Shown piece after piece: positions 8,808-18,076 of a DNA stretch of 64,000 nucleotides. Under the pieces are notes generated by a model, which was not told the origin of the DNA, ran no database searches, and worked only from the letters and a program-made list of their open reading frames with translations. The stretch is from Streptomyces sp. DG1A-41 (GTDB lineage Bacteria; Actinomycetota; Actinomycetes; Streptomycetales; Streptomycetaceae). A program made the translations under genes and the position numbers. Every line of letters begins with the position of its first letter. Within the stretch, counting starts at the first letter, position 1. Where the stretch lies: assembly GCF_037055355.1 (NCBI RefSeq), contig NZ_CP146350.1, forward strand, positions 372,001 to 436,000, in the 5' to 3' direction.

Positions 8808-9773
8808 TCAGCCGCCGCTGTGACCGATACCGGCACTCATGCCGGCGATCGTGTGGGCCCTGATGTCGAGGTGCGGACCGTCCGCGGACCGGGCCGCCAC
8901 CGAACGGACGTGCTCCTGGGCCGGGTGGGCCAGACCGTCGTACACCGCGACGCACACCTCCCGCGCCCGGGACCGAGGCCAGTCGGCCGGCAGCAGATCG
9001 ATGGGCAGCAGCGGGTCCAGCACCGGGAAATGGCGGTAGGCGTTCATCACCTCGGCACGGGCGCGCACCGCCTCGGCACCGGTGACACCACCAGCACCGA
9101 TACGGGGCACCAGGCCGCTCCACCGCCGGATGAAGATCTCGTACTGGCCCGCGATGCCGCGCAGATCCCACGCCTCGACCGGGTTGCGGTTGGCCTCCGT
9201 CTCCAGATCCACCTGCCGCGCACGGAACACACTCACCGCCCCCAGCGCCAACTCCGCCAGCTCCGCCCGCCCCTTCGGGGTGAGCGGGTGCGGCGACGCC
9301 CAGACCGCGTCGTACAACGGCGCATACCCCCGCCACCGCAGCGCCGTGCGCAACGCACGCCGCCGCGCGCTCTCCCGCTCCGGCACGGAAAAGGCCACCA
9401 GAGTCCACCATCCGTCCCACGAGTCGGGCTGCATGGTGAACGTAGCGATGGAGCCACCACCACTCCACAGATCGACAGCCGCCTCACGCGTCAGCCGGTA
9501 CACGCTGCAGCGCCCCCGCCGACTGCCCTCCAGCACCCCACGACGCGCCAGCCTGCTGATCGTCGTACGGGCAGCACCGGCAGCCACGCCGAACTCCCCC
9601 AGCAACGCCACGATCGCCGCCGCCGGCAGCCAAACCCGCCCCGGAAACGTGTAGTCAGCGACCAACGTGACCGCCAAACCCGCCGGTGAAGCATCAGCCT
9701 GCCAGCGCGGCAGACGCACCGGCCCCATACCGTCGCCAGAGAACAGCTCCTCATGCTGGGACAGATTCGCCAA
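8808..9773 (-). CDS. PaaX-family transcriptional regulator
   Basis: 321-residue DNA-binding protein. The N-terminal winged helix is seen in WLPAAAIVALLGEFG and AARTTISRLARRGVLEG, followed by the central PaaX domain (WDGWWTLVAFSVPE, LRWRGYAPLYDAVWASP) and the C-terminal domain (AYRHFPVLDPLLPIDLLP). PaaX proteins repress catabolic operons and release DNA on binding a CoA thioester, but many actinobacterial paralogs have unknown ligands. The TTG at 9773 has GGAG six bases upstream; an internal ATG at 9729 lacks one. It faces away from the GH5 gene, and its target is not evident from the sequence. Confidence 0.85.
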   Translation of the reverse strand: MANLSQHEELFSGDGMGPVRLPRWQADASPAGLAVTLVADYTFPGRVWLPAAAIVALLGEFGVAAGAARTTISRLARRGVLEGSRRGRCSVYRLTREAAVDLWSGGGSIATFTMQPDSWDGWWTLVAFSVPERESARRRALRTALRWRGYAPLYDAVWASPHPLTPKGRAELAELALGAVSVFRARQVDLETEANRNPVEAWDLRGIAGQYEIFIRRWSGLVPRIGAGGVTGAEAVRARAEVMNAYRHFPVLDPLLPIDLLPADWPRSRAREVCVAVYDGLAHPAQEHVRSVAARSADGPHLDIRAHTIAGMSAGIGHSGG

Positions 9774-10291
9774 GATCCGCTCCGACGCGTCGAACAGGGC
9801 CCTCCCACTGTAACGACCCGGTCCAACGCCCGGACCCGACCCTGGCGTTGACTGCCACCACCTCGCGCCAGGGCACGCACACCCTGACTGCTGATAACAG
9901 TTCCATGCTCGATCGGGATGCTGAGTGAAGCATGTCTTCCGAGCCGCAGACGGACCTCACCTGCCGCCCTGGTGCGAGTGCACGGACGGTCCGCCCCGGC
10001 AATCGGCCGCCACCGCGCGACGAGCCGGTTTCCGGACACACTGTGCACGTTCACACCAGTTCGCGCACAACACTTGAAACGATCTCCAGTATGCGCTTAC
10101 ATCAGCCCTGTTTGACCGTGTACGTTCACGGGCTTGATGCAGGGCCACACTTCGAAAGAGGCCCGACGACTGCGCCAGCGCTTCCCACTCATCAGCACCG
10201 GGGGCGCGACTATGCCATGAGCACCGCCACCGCACGGCGGACGGGTGTATGCACCTTTGACACCCTCAAAACTGGAAGAGAGGAAATACCC
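9774..10291. other. 518-bp divergent intergenic region with no supported gene
   Basis: It separates the paaX-like gene (leftward) from the GH5 gene (rightward) and must hold both promoters. Open frames running through it in the GH5 frame lack family similarity and a ribosome-binding site. No match to the TGGGAGCGCTCCCA cellulose-utilisation (CebR) operator was seen. Confidence 0.6.
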
Positions 10292-11530
10292 ATGATTTCA
10301 CAAGCAGGGAAGATCAGAGCTATTTTCCTTGCCGTTGCACTGGCGGTTGCCGCATCTGTGCAGGGCTTGACGAATCAGGCATCGGCCAACACCGCGACAC
10401 AGGCGAACGCTTCGCAGATCGTTTCCGATATGGGCGCGGGCTGGAATCTGGGGAACCAGCTGGAAGCCAACGCCAACGGATACCCCAGTGAAACTGCATG
10501 GGGCCAGCCGGCCGTAACGCAAGCTCTCATTGACAAGGTAAAGGCGGCAGGATTCAAAACGATCAGAATCCCGGTCTCCTATTTGAGACACATAGGACCC
10601 GGCCCGGATTACACGATAAATTCTTCCTGGCTGAACAGAATTCAACAAGTCGTGAACTACGCTTACAGCCGGGGCCTGCATGTTGTGATCAACATACATG
10701 GCGACGGCTACAAGACCATCAACGGTTCCTGGCTGATCTGTGACTCATCCTCCCAGACGACGATCAAGGCCAAGTATCAGAAAGTTTGGCAACAGGTTGC
10801 GTACAGGTTCAAGGATTACGACCAGCGCCTGATCCTGGAATCCATGAACGAAGAATTTGACGGGCAATACGGCCGTCCGACCCAGCCGTGCTACTCCAAC
10901 ATAAACAGTTACAATCAGATCTTCGTGGACACCGTGAGGAAAACCGGCGGAAACAACAGTTCAAGATGGCTGCTTGTTCCCGGCTGGAACACGAACATCG
11001 ATTACACCGCGGGGAATTACGGCTTCGCACTCCCGACCGACCAGTATCGATCTCCCTCCATTCCCAGTAATGAACGGAGGATCATGATTTCCGTTCACTA
11101 CTACAGTCCGTGGGACTTCGCCGGAGAGGAAAGCGGCAGCATTACTCAATGGGGACGAGCAGCGGCCAATCCATCAAGAACGTCGAGCTGGGGGCAGGAA
11201 GACTACCTGGATTCACAATTGAAAATGATGTACGACACGTTCGTCACGAAAGGATACCCGGTAGTTGTCGGCGAATACGGTGCGATCGACAAGTCGTCGT
11301 TCGACCCGTCGAACAATAGGTATCGTGCTGACTTCGCACGCGCCGTCACGGTCACTGCAAAGAAGTATGGGGCAGCCGCTATTTACTGGGACAATGGCGA
11401 AAACGGACAGTACGGGTTCGGGCTGTTCAACCGACGTTCCTATGCGGTGACCCAGCAGGGCATTGTTGATGCCATCATGAGCGGCGTTCGTAGCGCTGCC
11501 GGCAGCCCGGGCGTACCGTCCGGCACATAG
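10292..11530 (+). CDS. Secreted GH5 cellulase (endoglucanase)
   Basis: 412-residue extracellular beta-1,4-glucanase. ATG 10292 follows AGAGAGGAAAT; the open frame extends far upstream but only this start gives a signal peptide ([20 protein letters not shown], cleavage near NQASA). GH5 landmarks are [49 protein letters not shown] (acid/base Glu) and [12 protein letters not shown] (nucleophile Glu), ending with [16 protein letters not shown]. There is no carbohydrate-binding module or linker. Codon use is strikingly different from all neighbours, with many A- and T-ending codons, suggesting acquisition from a lower-GC source. Confidence 0.92.
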   Translation: MISQAGKIRAIFLAVALAVAASVQGLTNQASANTATQANASQIVSDMGAGWNLGNQLEANANGYPSETAWGQPAVTQALIDKVKAAGFKTIRIPVSYLRHIGPGPDYTINSSWLNRIQQVVNYAYSRGLHVVINIHGDGYKTINGSWLICDSSSQTTIKAKYQKVWQQVAYRFKDYDQRLILESMNEEFDGQYGRPTQPCYSNINSYNQIFVDTVRKTGGNNSSRWLLVPGWNTNIDYTAGNYGFALPTDQYRSPSIPSNERRIMISVHYYSPWDFAGEESGSITQWGRAAANPSRTSSWGQEDYLDSQLKMMYDTFVTKGYPVVVGEYGAIDKSSFDPSNNRYRADFARAVTVTAKKYGAAAIYWDNGENGQYGFGLFNRRSYAVTQQGIVDAIMSGVRSAAGSPGVPSGT

Positions 11531-11570
11531 CGAGGTCAGGGCAGGACGGTTCTTTCGCGCCCGCCTTCTC

Positions 11571-11800
11571 TGAGCTGACCCCGGTTTCGTGGAGTCCCTG
11601 AAGCCAGGCTTTTTGATCCAGGCCCGAAGGAGAACCACGAGCCGTGGCAGCACCACGTAAGTACCCCGAGGAGCTCCGCGAGCGGGCCGTCCGCGAGGTC
11701 CGCACCACCGGCCGCCCGGTCGCGCATGTCGCCCTGGACCTCGGCATCCGCAAAGAACCCCTCAGGCATGGGTCCGCCAGGCCGAAGCCGACGCCGGTGG
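11571..11800 (+). mobile_element. IS3-family left end with truncated, frameshifted orfA
   Basis: The sequence TGAGCTGACCCCGGTTTCGT at 11571 resembles the terminal inverted repeat of actinobacterial IS3 elements. A GTG at 11644, preceded by GAAGGAGA, opens [20 protein letters not shown] and continues [13 protein letters not shown], the N-terminal helix-turn-helix of IS3 OrfA. One base is missing near 11772 (RHG for RHW), after which the intended frame still reads VRQAEADAG before similarity stops near 11795. No orfB or right end was found, so the element is a dead left-hand fragment. Confidence 0.75.
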
Positions 11801-12025
11801 TCGCCGTCGACGTACGACGATGCGGCCGCCGTCCTCGACGGCCGCTTCCACGAAGCGCTCGACGTTCTCCACGTGCCGCTCGCCGGTTATCGGCCCGACG
11901 ACGGTGGCCGGGTCGAAGGGGTCGCCGACGGGGACCGCCGGAACCGCGTCGGCGAGGATGTCCAGCGTGGTGTCGTACAGGGACCGGTGGACCAGCAGCC
12001 GGGGTCCGCCCATGCAGACCAGCAT
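11800..12025 (-). pseudogene. Internal fragment of an aldehyde dehydrogenase
   Basis: The reading QVCMGG-like start is seen as [20 protein letters not shown], then [20 protein letters not shown] and [16 protein letters not shown]. This is the segment of NAD-dependent aldehyde dehydrogenases just after the catalytic Cys loop. Both ends are missing, so it cannot encode an enzyme. It lies opposite in orientation to the IS3 remnant. Confidence 0.72.
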
Positions 12026-12032
12026 CGTCTTC

Positions 12033-12212
12033 CGGGCGGGTCACCGGATACGGGTCCAGGTCACCTCCAGCAACTTCCCCCGCTGGGACCGCAACCTCAA
12101 CACGGGCGAACCCGAGGAGAACGCGACCACGGCCCGAGTGGCCCGGCAGCAGGTCTTCCACGATCCCGCCCGGCCGTCCCGCATCGTCCTGCCCGTGGTG
12201 CCTCCAGCCTGA
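12033..12212 (+). pseudogene. C-terminal fragment of a CocE/NonD-family hydrolase
   Basis: [25 protein letters not shown] and [19 protein letters not shown] before a stop match the end of the jelly-roll domain of CocE/NonD acyl esterases (X-Pro dipeptidyl-peptidase C-terminal fold). The alpha/beta-hydrolase domain is absent. Confidence 0.7.
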
Positions 12213-12469
12213 CCGGGAGCGATGGGAGAGCCCGCCGATCCGTTGCTCCGGTGGGCAAGGGCGCCGAAGTAGCCATGTCGGCTCGGTCGAAGGGCGGTAG
12301 GCATCCTGCGGCGGAGGCGCTGACCTCCCACGGGCGCCTGCCCCTCGGCAAACGCCGCGGTGAAGATTCCTCGGTCAGCAGACCGACCAGGTTCTGCTCG
12401 ACCGGCCTGCGATGACGCGGCCGGATCCGGAGGCGGCGGCCATCCGGTCGAGTACGGCACCGAGGGCCT

Positions 12470-12669
12470 GGCCAAGGGGGCACGAGTGGCCCGTCTGCTC
12501 GATCTGATGCCAGAGTCGGCCACCGAACTCCAGCTGCTGGTCAAGGCCCGCTACGCCGCCCACGATCCACTTCATCGACGCCCTGCCCAACACCCCCAGC
12601 GGCAAGACCCAGCGCTACCTGCTGCGCAACCGCGGGCGCACCGAACTCGCCGCCTCGGAGCCACGTTGA
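12470..12669 (+). pseudogene. C-terminal fragment of an AMP-binding acyl-CoA synthetase
   Basis: TELQLLVKARYAAH in one frame is followed, after a small deletion and frame change near 12563, by IHFIDALPNTPSGKTQRYLL in another, ending at TGA 12667. This is the lysine-bearing C-terminal lid (PSGK) of acyl-adenylate ligases. The N-terminal adenylation domain is missing. Confidence 0.7.
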
Positions 12670-12674
12670 CCGGC

Positions 12675-13135
12675 ATGGAACCTCTGCTCGTCGAGCAACG
12701 CGGCACCGTCCGGTGGCTGCTGCTCAACCGCCCCGAGCGGCGCAACGCCCTCGACATCACCCTCATCGAAGCCCTGGACAAACAGATCACCAGCGCTGAG
12801 TCCGACCCCGGGCACCGCGGTCATCGCCGTGGCAGGCCGGATACCGAGCTTCTGTGCCGGCGGGGACTTCCACCTTCCTGGAGCTGCACGGGCGGGGCGC
12901 CAACCCGGTCGACTTCCTGGTCGACGTGTCGGCCCGCTTTCAGCCGCATCGCGGCCAGCCCGAAGCCATGGGTCGCGGTGGTGCATGGGTCACGCTGTCG
13001 CCGGGGCCTCGAACTGGCGCTGGCCTGCGATGTCGTCGTCGCCGCCGACACCAGCCTCATCGGCGACGGCCACCTCAACCGGCGGCTGGTACCGGCCGGC
13101 GGATCAAGCGTCCGGTTTCCCGGTGCGGTCGGACG
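12675..13135 (+). pseudogene. Enoyl-CoA hydratase/isomerase pseudogene with several frameshifts
   Basis: ATG 12675 opens MEPLLVEQRGTVRWLLLNRP and RRNALDITLIEALD, the canonical crotonase N-terminus. The frame then breaks repeatedly: AGRIPSFCAGGDF (oxyanion loop) and FLELHGRGANPVDFLVDV lie in two other frames, and KPWVAVVHG with GLELALACDVVVAADTSLIG returns to the first. At least three indels are needed to rejoin it, and the C-terminal third is missing. With the ligase and aldehyde dehydrogenase pieces it suggests a lost acyl-CoA degradation cluster. Confidence 0.75.
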
Positions 13136-13208
13136 CGGACTTCGGAGGCGATGATCCTGTGGCTGATGACCATGGTCATGACCCGCCGTCTCGGCCGTCG
13201 CCGCAGAC

Positions 13209-13370
13209 GAACCGGCCCGGCACCGGCTCGTGTGCCCATCCCCGCGCGACGAGCCGCTTGAGTTTGCACCGCACGCCCTCGGTCTTCGCCGGAACCACCT
13301 CCACCCCCAACAAGGCAGTGATCCCACGGCAGTTCAGTGGCTGGCCGCCAGCAGCACGGTGTTCGGCCAG
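13209..13370 (-). pseudogene. Short winged-helix fragment, possibly IS-associated
   Basis: LAEHRAAGGQPLNCRGITAL followed by TEGVRCKLKRLVARGWAHEP and VPGRF resembles the small helix-turn-helix proteins that accompany transposases in Streptomyces. Start and surroundings are not recognisable. The identification is weak and the piece could be a chance frame. Confidence 0.3.
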
Positions 13371-14488
13371 CCGGTCAGGGCTCGGTCTCCCGGCTCTCGC
13401 TCGCCCGGACCGCGGCATTGCTGATCGGCGAGGGCCACGCCGCGGAGGAACCCGAGGTCCGTCTGCCCCTCGACGGGCCGTACGAGGACGGTGTCTTCGT
13501 CAGCGGTGACGGCAGCCCGGTGAAACGGCTCCGGTTCCCCGTCGCCGTCGAGGAGAGCCCGCTGTTCTGGGAGCGGCCGTTCGAAGCGGTGGGGTCGTCC
13601 GCGCCGAGGTGGTCCACCGAAGGCCGACCCCGACCCGGCTCGCCCCGGCCGTCGCGGCGGTTCATGCGAGAGGCCCTGTTCTCGGTCGGGCTTGTGAGTC
13701 GTCGGTCAGTGTGGATACGTCGGCCCAGCCGTGCCACGTCTTGGGCCGCACGGCGTAGACGTGCAGCCGACCTGAACGGGGTCGGCGCCGAAGGAGACCC
13801 GGCGCGGCGGGTCCTCGGCGTCCACGAGCATCGGCAGCGCCGGTCCGACCGCGGCGGTACCGCCGATCGCGGCGCTGCCGCATGCGGCGGTGGCCGAGAA
13901 CGGCCTCGCCGGGACAACCTGCACCAGGCGCCACCGTGCAAGGTGCGCTCAACCCCGCGACGGAACCGGCAGGCGTTCGACATTGACATCCTCGTCTTCG
14001 TCAACCAGCTCGCCACGGCCTGGGCCGGCAACTCGACCTCGTGGACGCGGCCGCCGACCAGGTCCGCGCCCCCTCCCCGGCAGCCCGCCGCGCCGCCGTC
14101 GTCGCTGCCGTTCAACGTCTCTTTCCTGCCACCGCAGGCGACGCCGGCGGCGGGACTGAGAGCTGATAGATCGACATCGGCATCAGCCCGGCCGCATCCC
14201 TCGCCTGCGGTGATAGTCGAGGATCTCGGTGATCAGGACCGTCGTGGCCGCACGCCGGGCTCGCAGCAATGCGGCCGGCACGCGGTGGAGGTACTCGAGT
14301 TGACCGATTCCGCGAGCTGATGGGCGCAGGCGGGGACGTCCGGTGTGCCGGGTCAGGTCACGGTCGGCAACCATCTGCCAGTGGTCGGCGATCTGGTCGA
14401 TCAGGGAGTTTGATTCCCGTCGGGCACGCCGGTCAGGCCGGATCCGGCAGCCAGGCGGTGGCTCCGGGGCCGAGGCCGGGGCCGGGGC
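13371..14488. other. Degenerate stretch without a recognisable gene
   Basis: Open frames exist on both strands but none gives a convincing family, start signal or consistent frame. A plus-strand piece near 13430-13565 (EVRLPLDGPYEDGVFVSGDG) looks protein-like but was not recognised. The setting between other remnants suggests further decayed coding DNA. Confidence 0.45.
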
Positions 14489-14625
14489 CGGGTGGAGCGT
14501 GTGGTTCCAGTCGCCGTGGAGGTTGTCCCGGGCCAGCGCAAGAACGGCGACCTGCAAGGGGGCCGGGTTCTGCCCGGTGAGGTAGCGGCGGGTGTCCGGC
14601 TCGGCTCGTACTCGCAGTCGGCCTT
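14489..14625 (-). mobile_element. C-terminal remnant of an ISAzo13-family transposase
   Basis: In one minus-strand frame, LRVRAEPDTRRYLTG, PLQVAVLALARDN and LHGDWNHTLHP align residue for residue, without gaps, with the end of ISAzo13 transposases (pattern RYPTG ... FHGEWNYTL). The catalytic DDE core was not found and no terminal repeat was identified. It marks the right-hand side of the graveyard. Confidence 0.6.
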
Positions 14626-14789
14626 GGTCGTGGCGCTGCCGGATCTCCGGCGGGGTGGGGTGGTCCCAGGTCGGGTGCTTCCGCAGCTGCCGGCGGTTGT
14701 AGCTGGTCTCGATGACTCCGTTGCCCACGAGCTGGGGGTGACGGCGATGTCGATGGGGCGACTCGTGGCTGTCCCGTCGGGCGAACGCC

Positions 14790-15581
14790 CTACGGCATCG
14801 TGTGGTCGATCGGCGCCATCCGCTCGATCGACAGCCGGGTGAGCCGCATGGCCTCGATGAGTTCCTCGGTCCTCGCGGGGCTCAGCCGGTCGATGGGGAT
14901 CGAGCAGCTGATCGCGTCGATCGGGGGTGTGGTGAACCGGAGTGAGAATCCGTAGCAGACGACGCCGACGAAGTTCTCCTCGTTGTCGATGGCGTATCCG
15001 CGCTCGGCGGTGGCCCGCAGGTCCTTGATCAGAGCGTCGTGGTCGGCGTGGGTGTTCGGTGTGAGGGGCTTCAGCGTGTCGGGGACATGGTCGGCCAGGT
15101 CGGTGTCCAGCCGCTCGGCGAGCAACGCTTTGCCCAGCGCCGTGCTGAAGGCCGGGAGCCGGCGGCCGACCCGGCTGAAGGGGCGGAGGTACTGGCTGGA
15201 TTCGTGCGTCGCCAGATAGACGATGTCCGTGCGGTCCAGTCGCCCGTAGTGGATGGTCTCGTCGAGCCTGGCGCTCAGGTCGTTGATCAGCGGCTGGACG
15301 ATGCGCAGATAAGGGTCCGCGTCCAGGTAGGTCGTCCCCGCGAGGAGGGCGCGGATGCCGACGCTGTAGAGCGTGCCGGAGGGATCGGTGCGGACCCAGC
15401 CGTGCTCCGTCAGGGTCCGCAGCAGAGCGTAGACGCTGCTGCGCGGGGCGCCGAGGGCCTCGCTGAGTTCTCGCAGCCGGGCGGGCCGGTTCTGCCGCGC
15501 GGCCAGGAGCTCGAGCAACTCGACCGTACGGGCTGCCGACTTCACGCCCCGTACGCCACTGACCGCCTCAGGCTCACTCAT
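14790..15581 (-). CDS. IclR-family transcriptional regulator
   Basis: 263 residues; ATG 15581 follows GGAAGGGGTGG. An N-terminal winged helix (SAARTVELLELLAARQNRPA, LSEALGAPRSSVYALLRTL) is joined to the IclR effector domain (FSTALGKALLAERLD, GYAIDNEENFVGVVCYGFS). Members of this family control aromatic and sugar-acid catabolism by binding a pathway metabolite. It is divergent from the kdgD-gudD-tctCBA cluster with about 120 bases between starts, so it very likely regulates that operon and itself. A perfect inverted repeat in the gap is its candidate operator. Confidence 0.9.
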   Translation of the reverse strand: MSEPEAVSGVRGVKSAARTVELLELLAARQNRPARLRELSEALGAPRSSVYALLRTLTEHGWVRTDPSGTLYSVGIRALLAGTTYLDADPYLRIVQPLINDLSARLDETIHYGRLDRTDIVYLATHESSQYLRPFSRVGRRLPAFSTALGKALLAERLDTDLADHVPDTLKPLTPNTHADHDALIKDLRATAERGYAIDNEENFVGVVCYGFSLRFTTPPIDAISCSIPIDRLSPARTEELIEAMRLTRLSIERMAPIDHTMP

Positions 15582-15671
15582 CGCCACCCCTTCCGAACGC
15601 ACTCGAAGAATTCTTGCACCGATGCTTGACGGGTTATCAGCCATGTAGCCATGCTCTCCATCACAAGACGA

Positions 15672-15691
15672 CTGTCTACATACGAAGACAG
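15672..15691. promoter_or_regulatory. Inverted repeat, candidate IclR operator
   Basis: CTGTCT (15672-15677) and AGACAG (15686-15691) are perfect arms around an 8-nt spacer. The site overlaps the region just upstream of the kdgD start, where a bound IclR repressor would block transcription. The assignment to this regulator is by position. Confidence 0.5.
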
Positions 15692-15700
15692 GTGGCGCAC

Positions 15701-16653
15701 ATGGAGACGACTCGGGATATCGAGCGCGACCGCGAGACGGCGGATCGGCTGCGCAAAGGGATGGCGCAGGGTGTCCTGTCCTTCCCGCTGACATCCTTCG
15801 ACGCCGAAGGCGGCCTCGACCTCGACGGCTTCCGCACCCACCTGTCTGCGCAGCTCGCCGCCGGTCCGGGTGCCGTCTTCGTCGCCTGCGGAACCGGAGA
15901 GTTCTACTCACTGTCCGCCGAGGAGTACCACGCCGTCGTACGCACCGCCGTCGAGGTCGCGGCGGGACAGGTCCCGGTGGTGGCCGGCGTCGGGTACGGC
16001 TGGTCGCTCGGGCTGCAGTTCGCCCGGCTCGCAGAGGGGCCGGCGCGGACGCCGGGCTGCTCATGCCGCACTACCTCATCTCCGCCCCGCAGCACGGATA
16101 TGTGGACCATGTCCGCGCGGTGGCGGGCGGCTCGCCCCTTCCCCTGATCGTCTACCAGCGCGGGCAGGTCAAGCTGAGCACCGCCGCGGCCAGGGAACTG
16201 GCCACGGTCGACGGCGTCGTCGGCCTCAAGGACGGGCACGGCGACCTCGACCAGATGCAGCGGCTGCGGCTGGTGGCGCCCGGCGACTGGCTGTTCTTCA
16301 ACGGCGTGGCCACCGCGGAGATGCAGGTACGGGCGTACGCGAGCATCGGCATCCCCGCCTACTCCTCGGCGGTCCACGCCTTCGCACCCGAGATCGCGGG
16401 CGCCTTCTACGCGGCGCACCGGGCCGGAGACCACCCAAGAATGGAACACCTGCTGAGGGAGTTCTACCTGCCCCTCGTCGAACTGCGCGACCAGGGCACG
16501 GGTTATGCGGTGTCCCTGGTCAAGGCTGCGGCCCGGCTCCGCGGAGCCCCGGTCGGCCCGGTCCGCGCACCCCTTATGGAACCGGCCCCTGACCACCTGG
16601 GGCAACTCGAGGCCCTCCTGCACACCGGCCTGGCGCTCGCAACGGACAGGTGA
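15701..16653 (+). pseudogene. kdgD: 5-dehydro-4-deoxyglucarate dehydratase, frameshifted
   Basis: A member of the dihydrodipicolinate synthase superfamily that would convert 5-keto-4-deoxyglucarate to 2-oxoglutarate semialdehyde. ATG 15701 opens a frame with GVLSFPLTSFDAEGGLD, VFVACGTGEFYSLSAEEY and VPVVAGVGYGWS. Near 16038 one base is missing, and the rest lies in another frame: LLMPHYLISAPQ, PLIVYQRGQVKLS, VVGLKDGHGDLDQ (Schiff-base Lys in GLKDG) and VPVYSSAV-like AYSSAVHAF, ending at 16653. Apart from this indel the protein is full length. It could be a real mutation or a sequencing error; the clearly damaged gudD next door favours mutation. Confidence 0.8.
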
Positions 16654-16657
16654 GGAA

Positions 16658-17016
16658 GTGAGGGACCGTCGTGCTCAGCAGCGCGCCCGCATCGTCAAGG
16701 TGACCGTCACCCCCATCCTCGTCAGTGACCCGCCGCTGTTCAACTTCCTTGGTGCGCATCAGCCGTACACACCCGGCGGCAGCGTCGAGACAGAGGCCTC
16801 CGACGGCGTCGTCGGCATCGGTGAGACCTACGGCAGCCGCGACCACCCCGACGAGGGGATCGCGGCCGTCCACGCCCTGGTGCCAGCCCGCCTGCACGAC
16901 CAGCCCGCCTGCACGAACGGTTCAACCGGACGCCGCAGTGCCACGACTGCGACGACGTCGCCGCCATGCGGCGCAAGCACCCCGACTGGACGCAGCCACC
17001 GCTCCCGCGGTGGTGA
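16658..17016 (+). pseudogene. gudD: Glucarate dehydratase remnant: N- and C-terminal ends fused, middle deleted
   Basis: GTG 16658 begins a protein with IVKVTVTPILVSDPPLFNF, LGAHQPY and GVVGIGETYGSRDHPDEG, the N-terminal capping domain of enolase-superfamily glucarate dehydratases. After ALVPARLHDQ the next recognisable part, DDVAAMRRKHPDW and LPRW before the stop, is the extreme C-terminus of the same family. The roughly 300 residues carrying the catalytic barrel are gone. A 17-bp tandem duplication at the join also breaks the frame; removing one copy restores an exact open frame of 113 residues. Together with kdgD this was the pathway from glucarate to 2-oxoglutarate semialdehyde. Confidence 0.75.
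16883..16916 (+). repeat. 17-bp perfect tandem duplication inside the gudD remnant
   Basis: The unit ccagcccgcctgcacga occurs twice in direct succession (16883-16899 and 16900-16916). It causes a +17 frameshift; a single copy reads through from the N-terminal to the C-terminal piece of gudD. Confidence 0.9.
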
Positions 17017-17053
17017 CCCCGGCCGGCCAGAACCCCACCCATGAAGGAGAACA

Positions 17054-18073
17054 ATGATGTTCCAGGCCCGACTGCGCCAGGGCCGGCACCTCGCCGGCGC
17101 GGCTGTCTGCGCCGCTGCGCTTTTCACCCTCACCTCGTGCGGAGGGGTCCAGGGCGGCGGGGGCGGCGGCGAAGACGCCGAGAACTATCCCACCAAGACC
17201 GTGGAGTGGACCGCGCCTTCCGACCCCGGCGGCAGCACCGACCTGATATCGCGCGCCGCAGCCAAGGCGTTGGAGGACCCCCTGGGACAGTCCGTTGTGG
17301 TGGAGAACAAGCCCGGCGCCAACGGCGCCGTGGGCGGCAAGGAGATCCTGGGCCGCGAGCCCGACGGCTACAGCCTGGTCATGCTCTTCCAGTCGCTCAT
17401 GTCGATCGGCCCGCACACCGTCGTCGACGATGACCCCATCGAGATGTCCGACATGGACGTCGTCTCCGGGCTGACCGTGGAGGACTACGTCCTCGTCGTC
17501 CCGGCGCAGTCGGACATCGAGACCCTCGACGACCTGCTCGCGAAGAAGTCGGTCAAGTACGGCACCACGGGCGCCGGCACCGGCAGTGAGCTGGCCCAGG
17601 CCCTCCTCTTCGGCGACGCCGGCGTCAACGCCAGCGGCATCCCATTCGACGGCGGCGCGCCCACAGTGACCGCGCTGCTGGGCAGCCAGGTGGACGTCGG
17701 CGCCGTCCATGTGGCCGAGGCCGCTCCCCATCTCACGTCCGAAAAGCTGCGTCCACTGGCGGTTTTCGCCAAGGAGCGCATCGACTTCCTGCCCGACGTG
17801 CCCACCGCTGTCGAGTCCGGCCACGACGTCGTCGTGGACCAGCGCCGCTGGGTCGCCCGCCCGGCAGGACTGCCGGACAACGTCGTCTCCGAGCTGCGAG
17901 CGGCGCTGAAGAAGGCATTCCAAGACCCGGAGTACGGCAAGTTCCTGGAGAACAACTACATCGGCCGCTGGGAGGCCTCGCCGGACGCCGTCGTCAAGCA
18001 GGTCGAGACCGCCAAGAAGCGCTACGGCGAGCTCATCGACAAGTTCGGTCTGGACCTGAAGAGCGAGGGCTGA
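17054..18073 (+). CDS. tctC: Tripartite tricarboxylate transporter solute-binding lipoprotein (TctC/Bug family)
   Basis: 339-residue periplasmic-type binding protein. ATG 17054 follows GAAGGAGA. A lipoprotein signal ends in LTSC, followed by a glycine-rich linker. The TctC fold is seen in KTVEWTAPSDPGGSTDLISR, VVVENKPGANGAVGGKEI, VKYGTTGAGTGSELAQAL, IPFDGGAPTVTALLGSQVDV and LRPLAVFAKER. It binds a carboxylate ligand and hands it to TctAB. Its place after kdgD and gudD suggests glucarate or galactarate as ligand rather than citrate (inference). The gene is intact, unlike the two upstream enzyme genes. Confidence 0.9.
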   Translation: MMFQARLRQGRHLAGAAVCAAALFTLTSCGGVQGGGGGGEDAENYPTKTVEWTAPSDPGGSTDLISRAAAKALEDPLGQSVVVENKPGANGAVGGKEILGREPDGYSLVMLFQSLMSIGPHTVVDDDPIEMSDMDVVSGLTVEDYVLVVPAQSDIETLDDLLAKKSVKYGTTGAGTGSELAQALLFGDAGVNASGIPFDGGAPTVTALLGSQVDVGAVHVAEAAPHLTSEKLRPLAVFAKERIDFLPDVPTAVESGHDVVVDQRRWVARPAGLPDNVVSELRAALKKAFQDPEYGKFLENNYIGRWEASPDAVVKQVETAKKRYGELIDKFGLDLKSEG

Positions 18074-18076
18074 GGC

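Noticed and set aside
9932..10291. N-terminal extension of the GH5 open frame by 120 codons
   Set aside because: No ribosome-binding site or similarity; the ATG at 10292 has a good site and a signal peptide.
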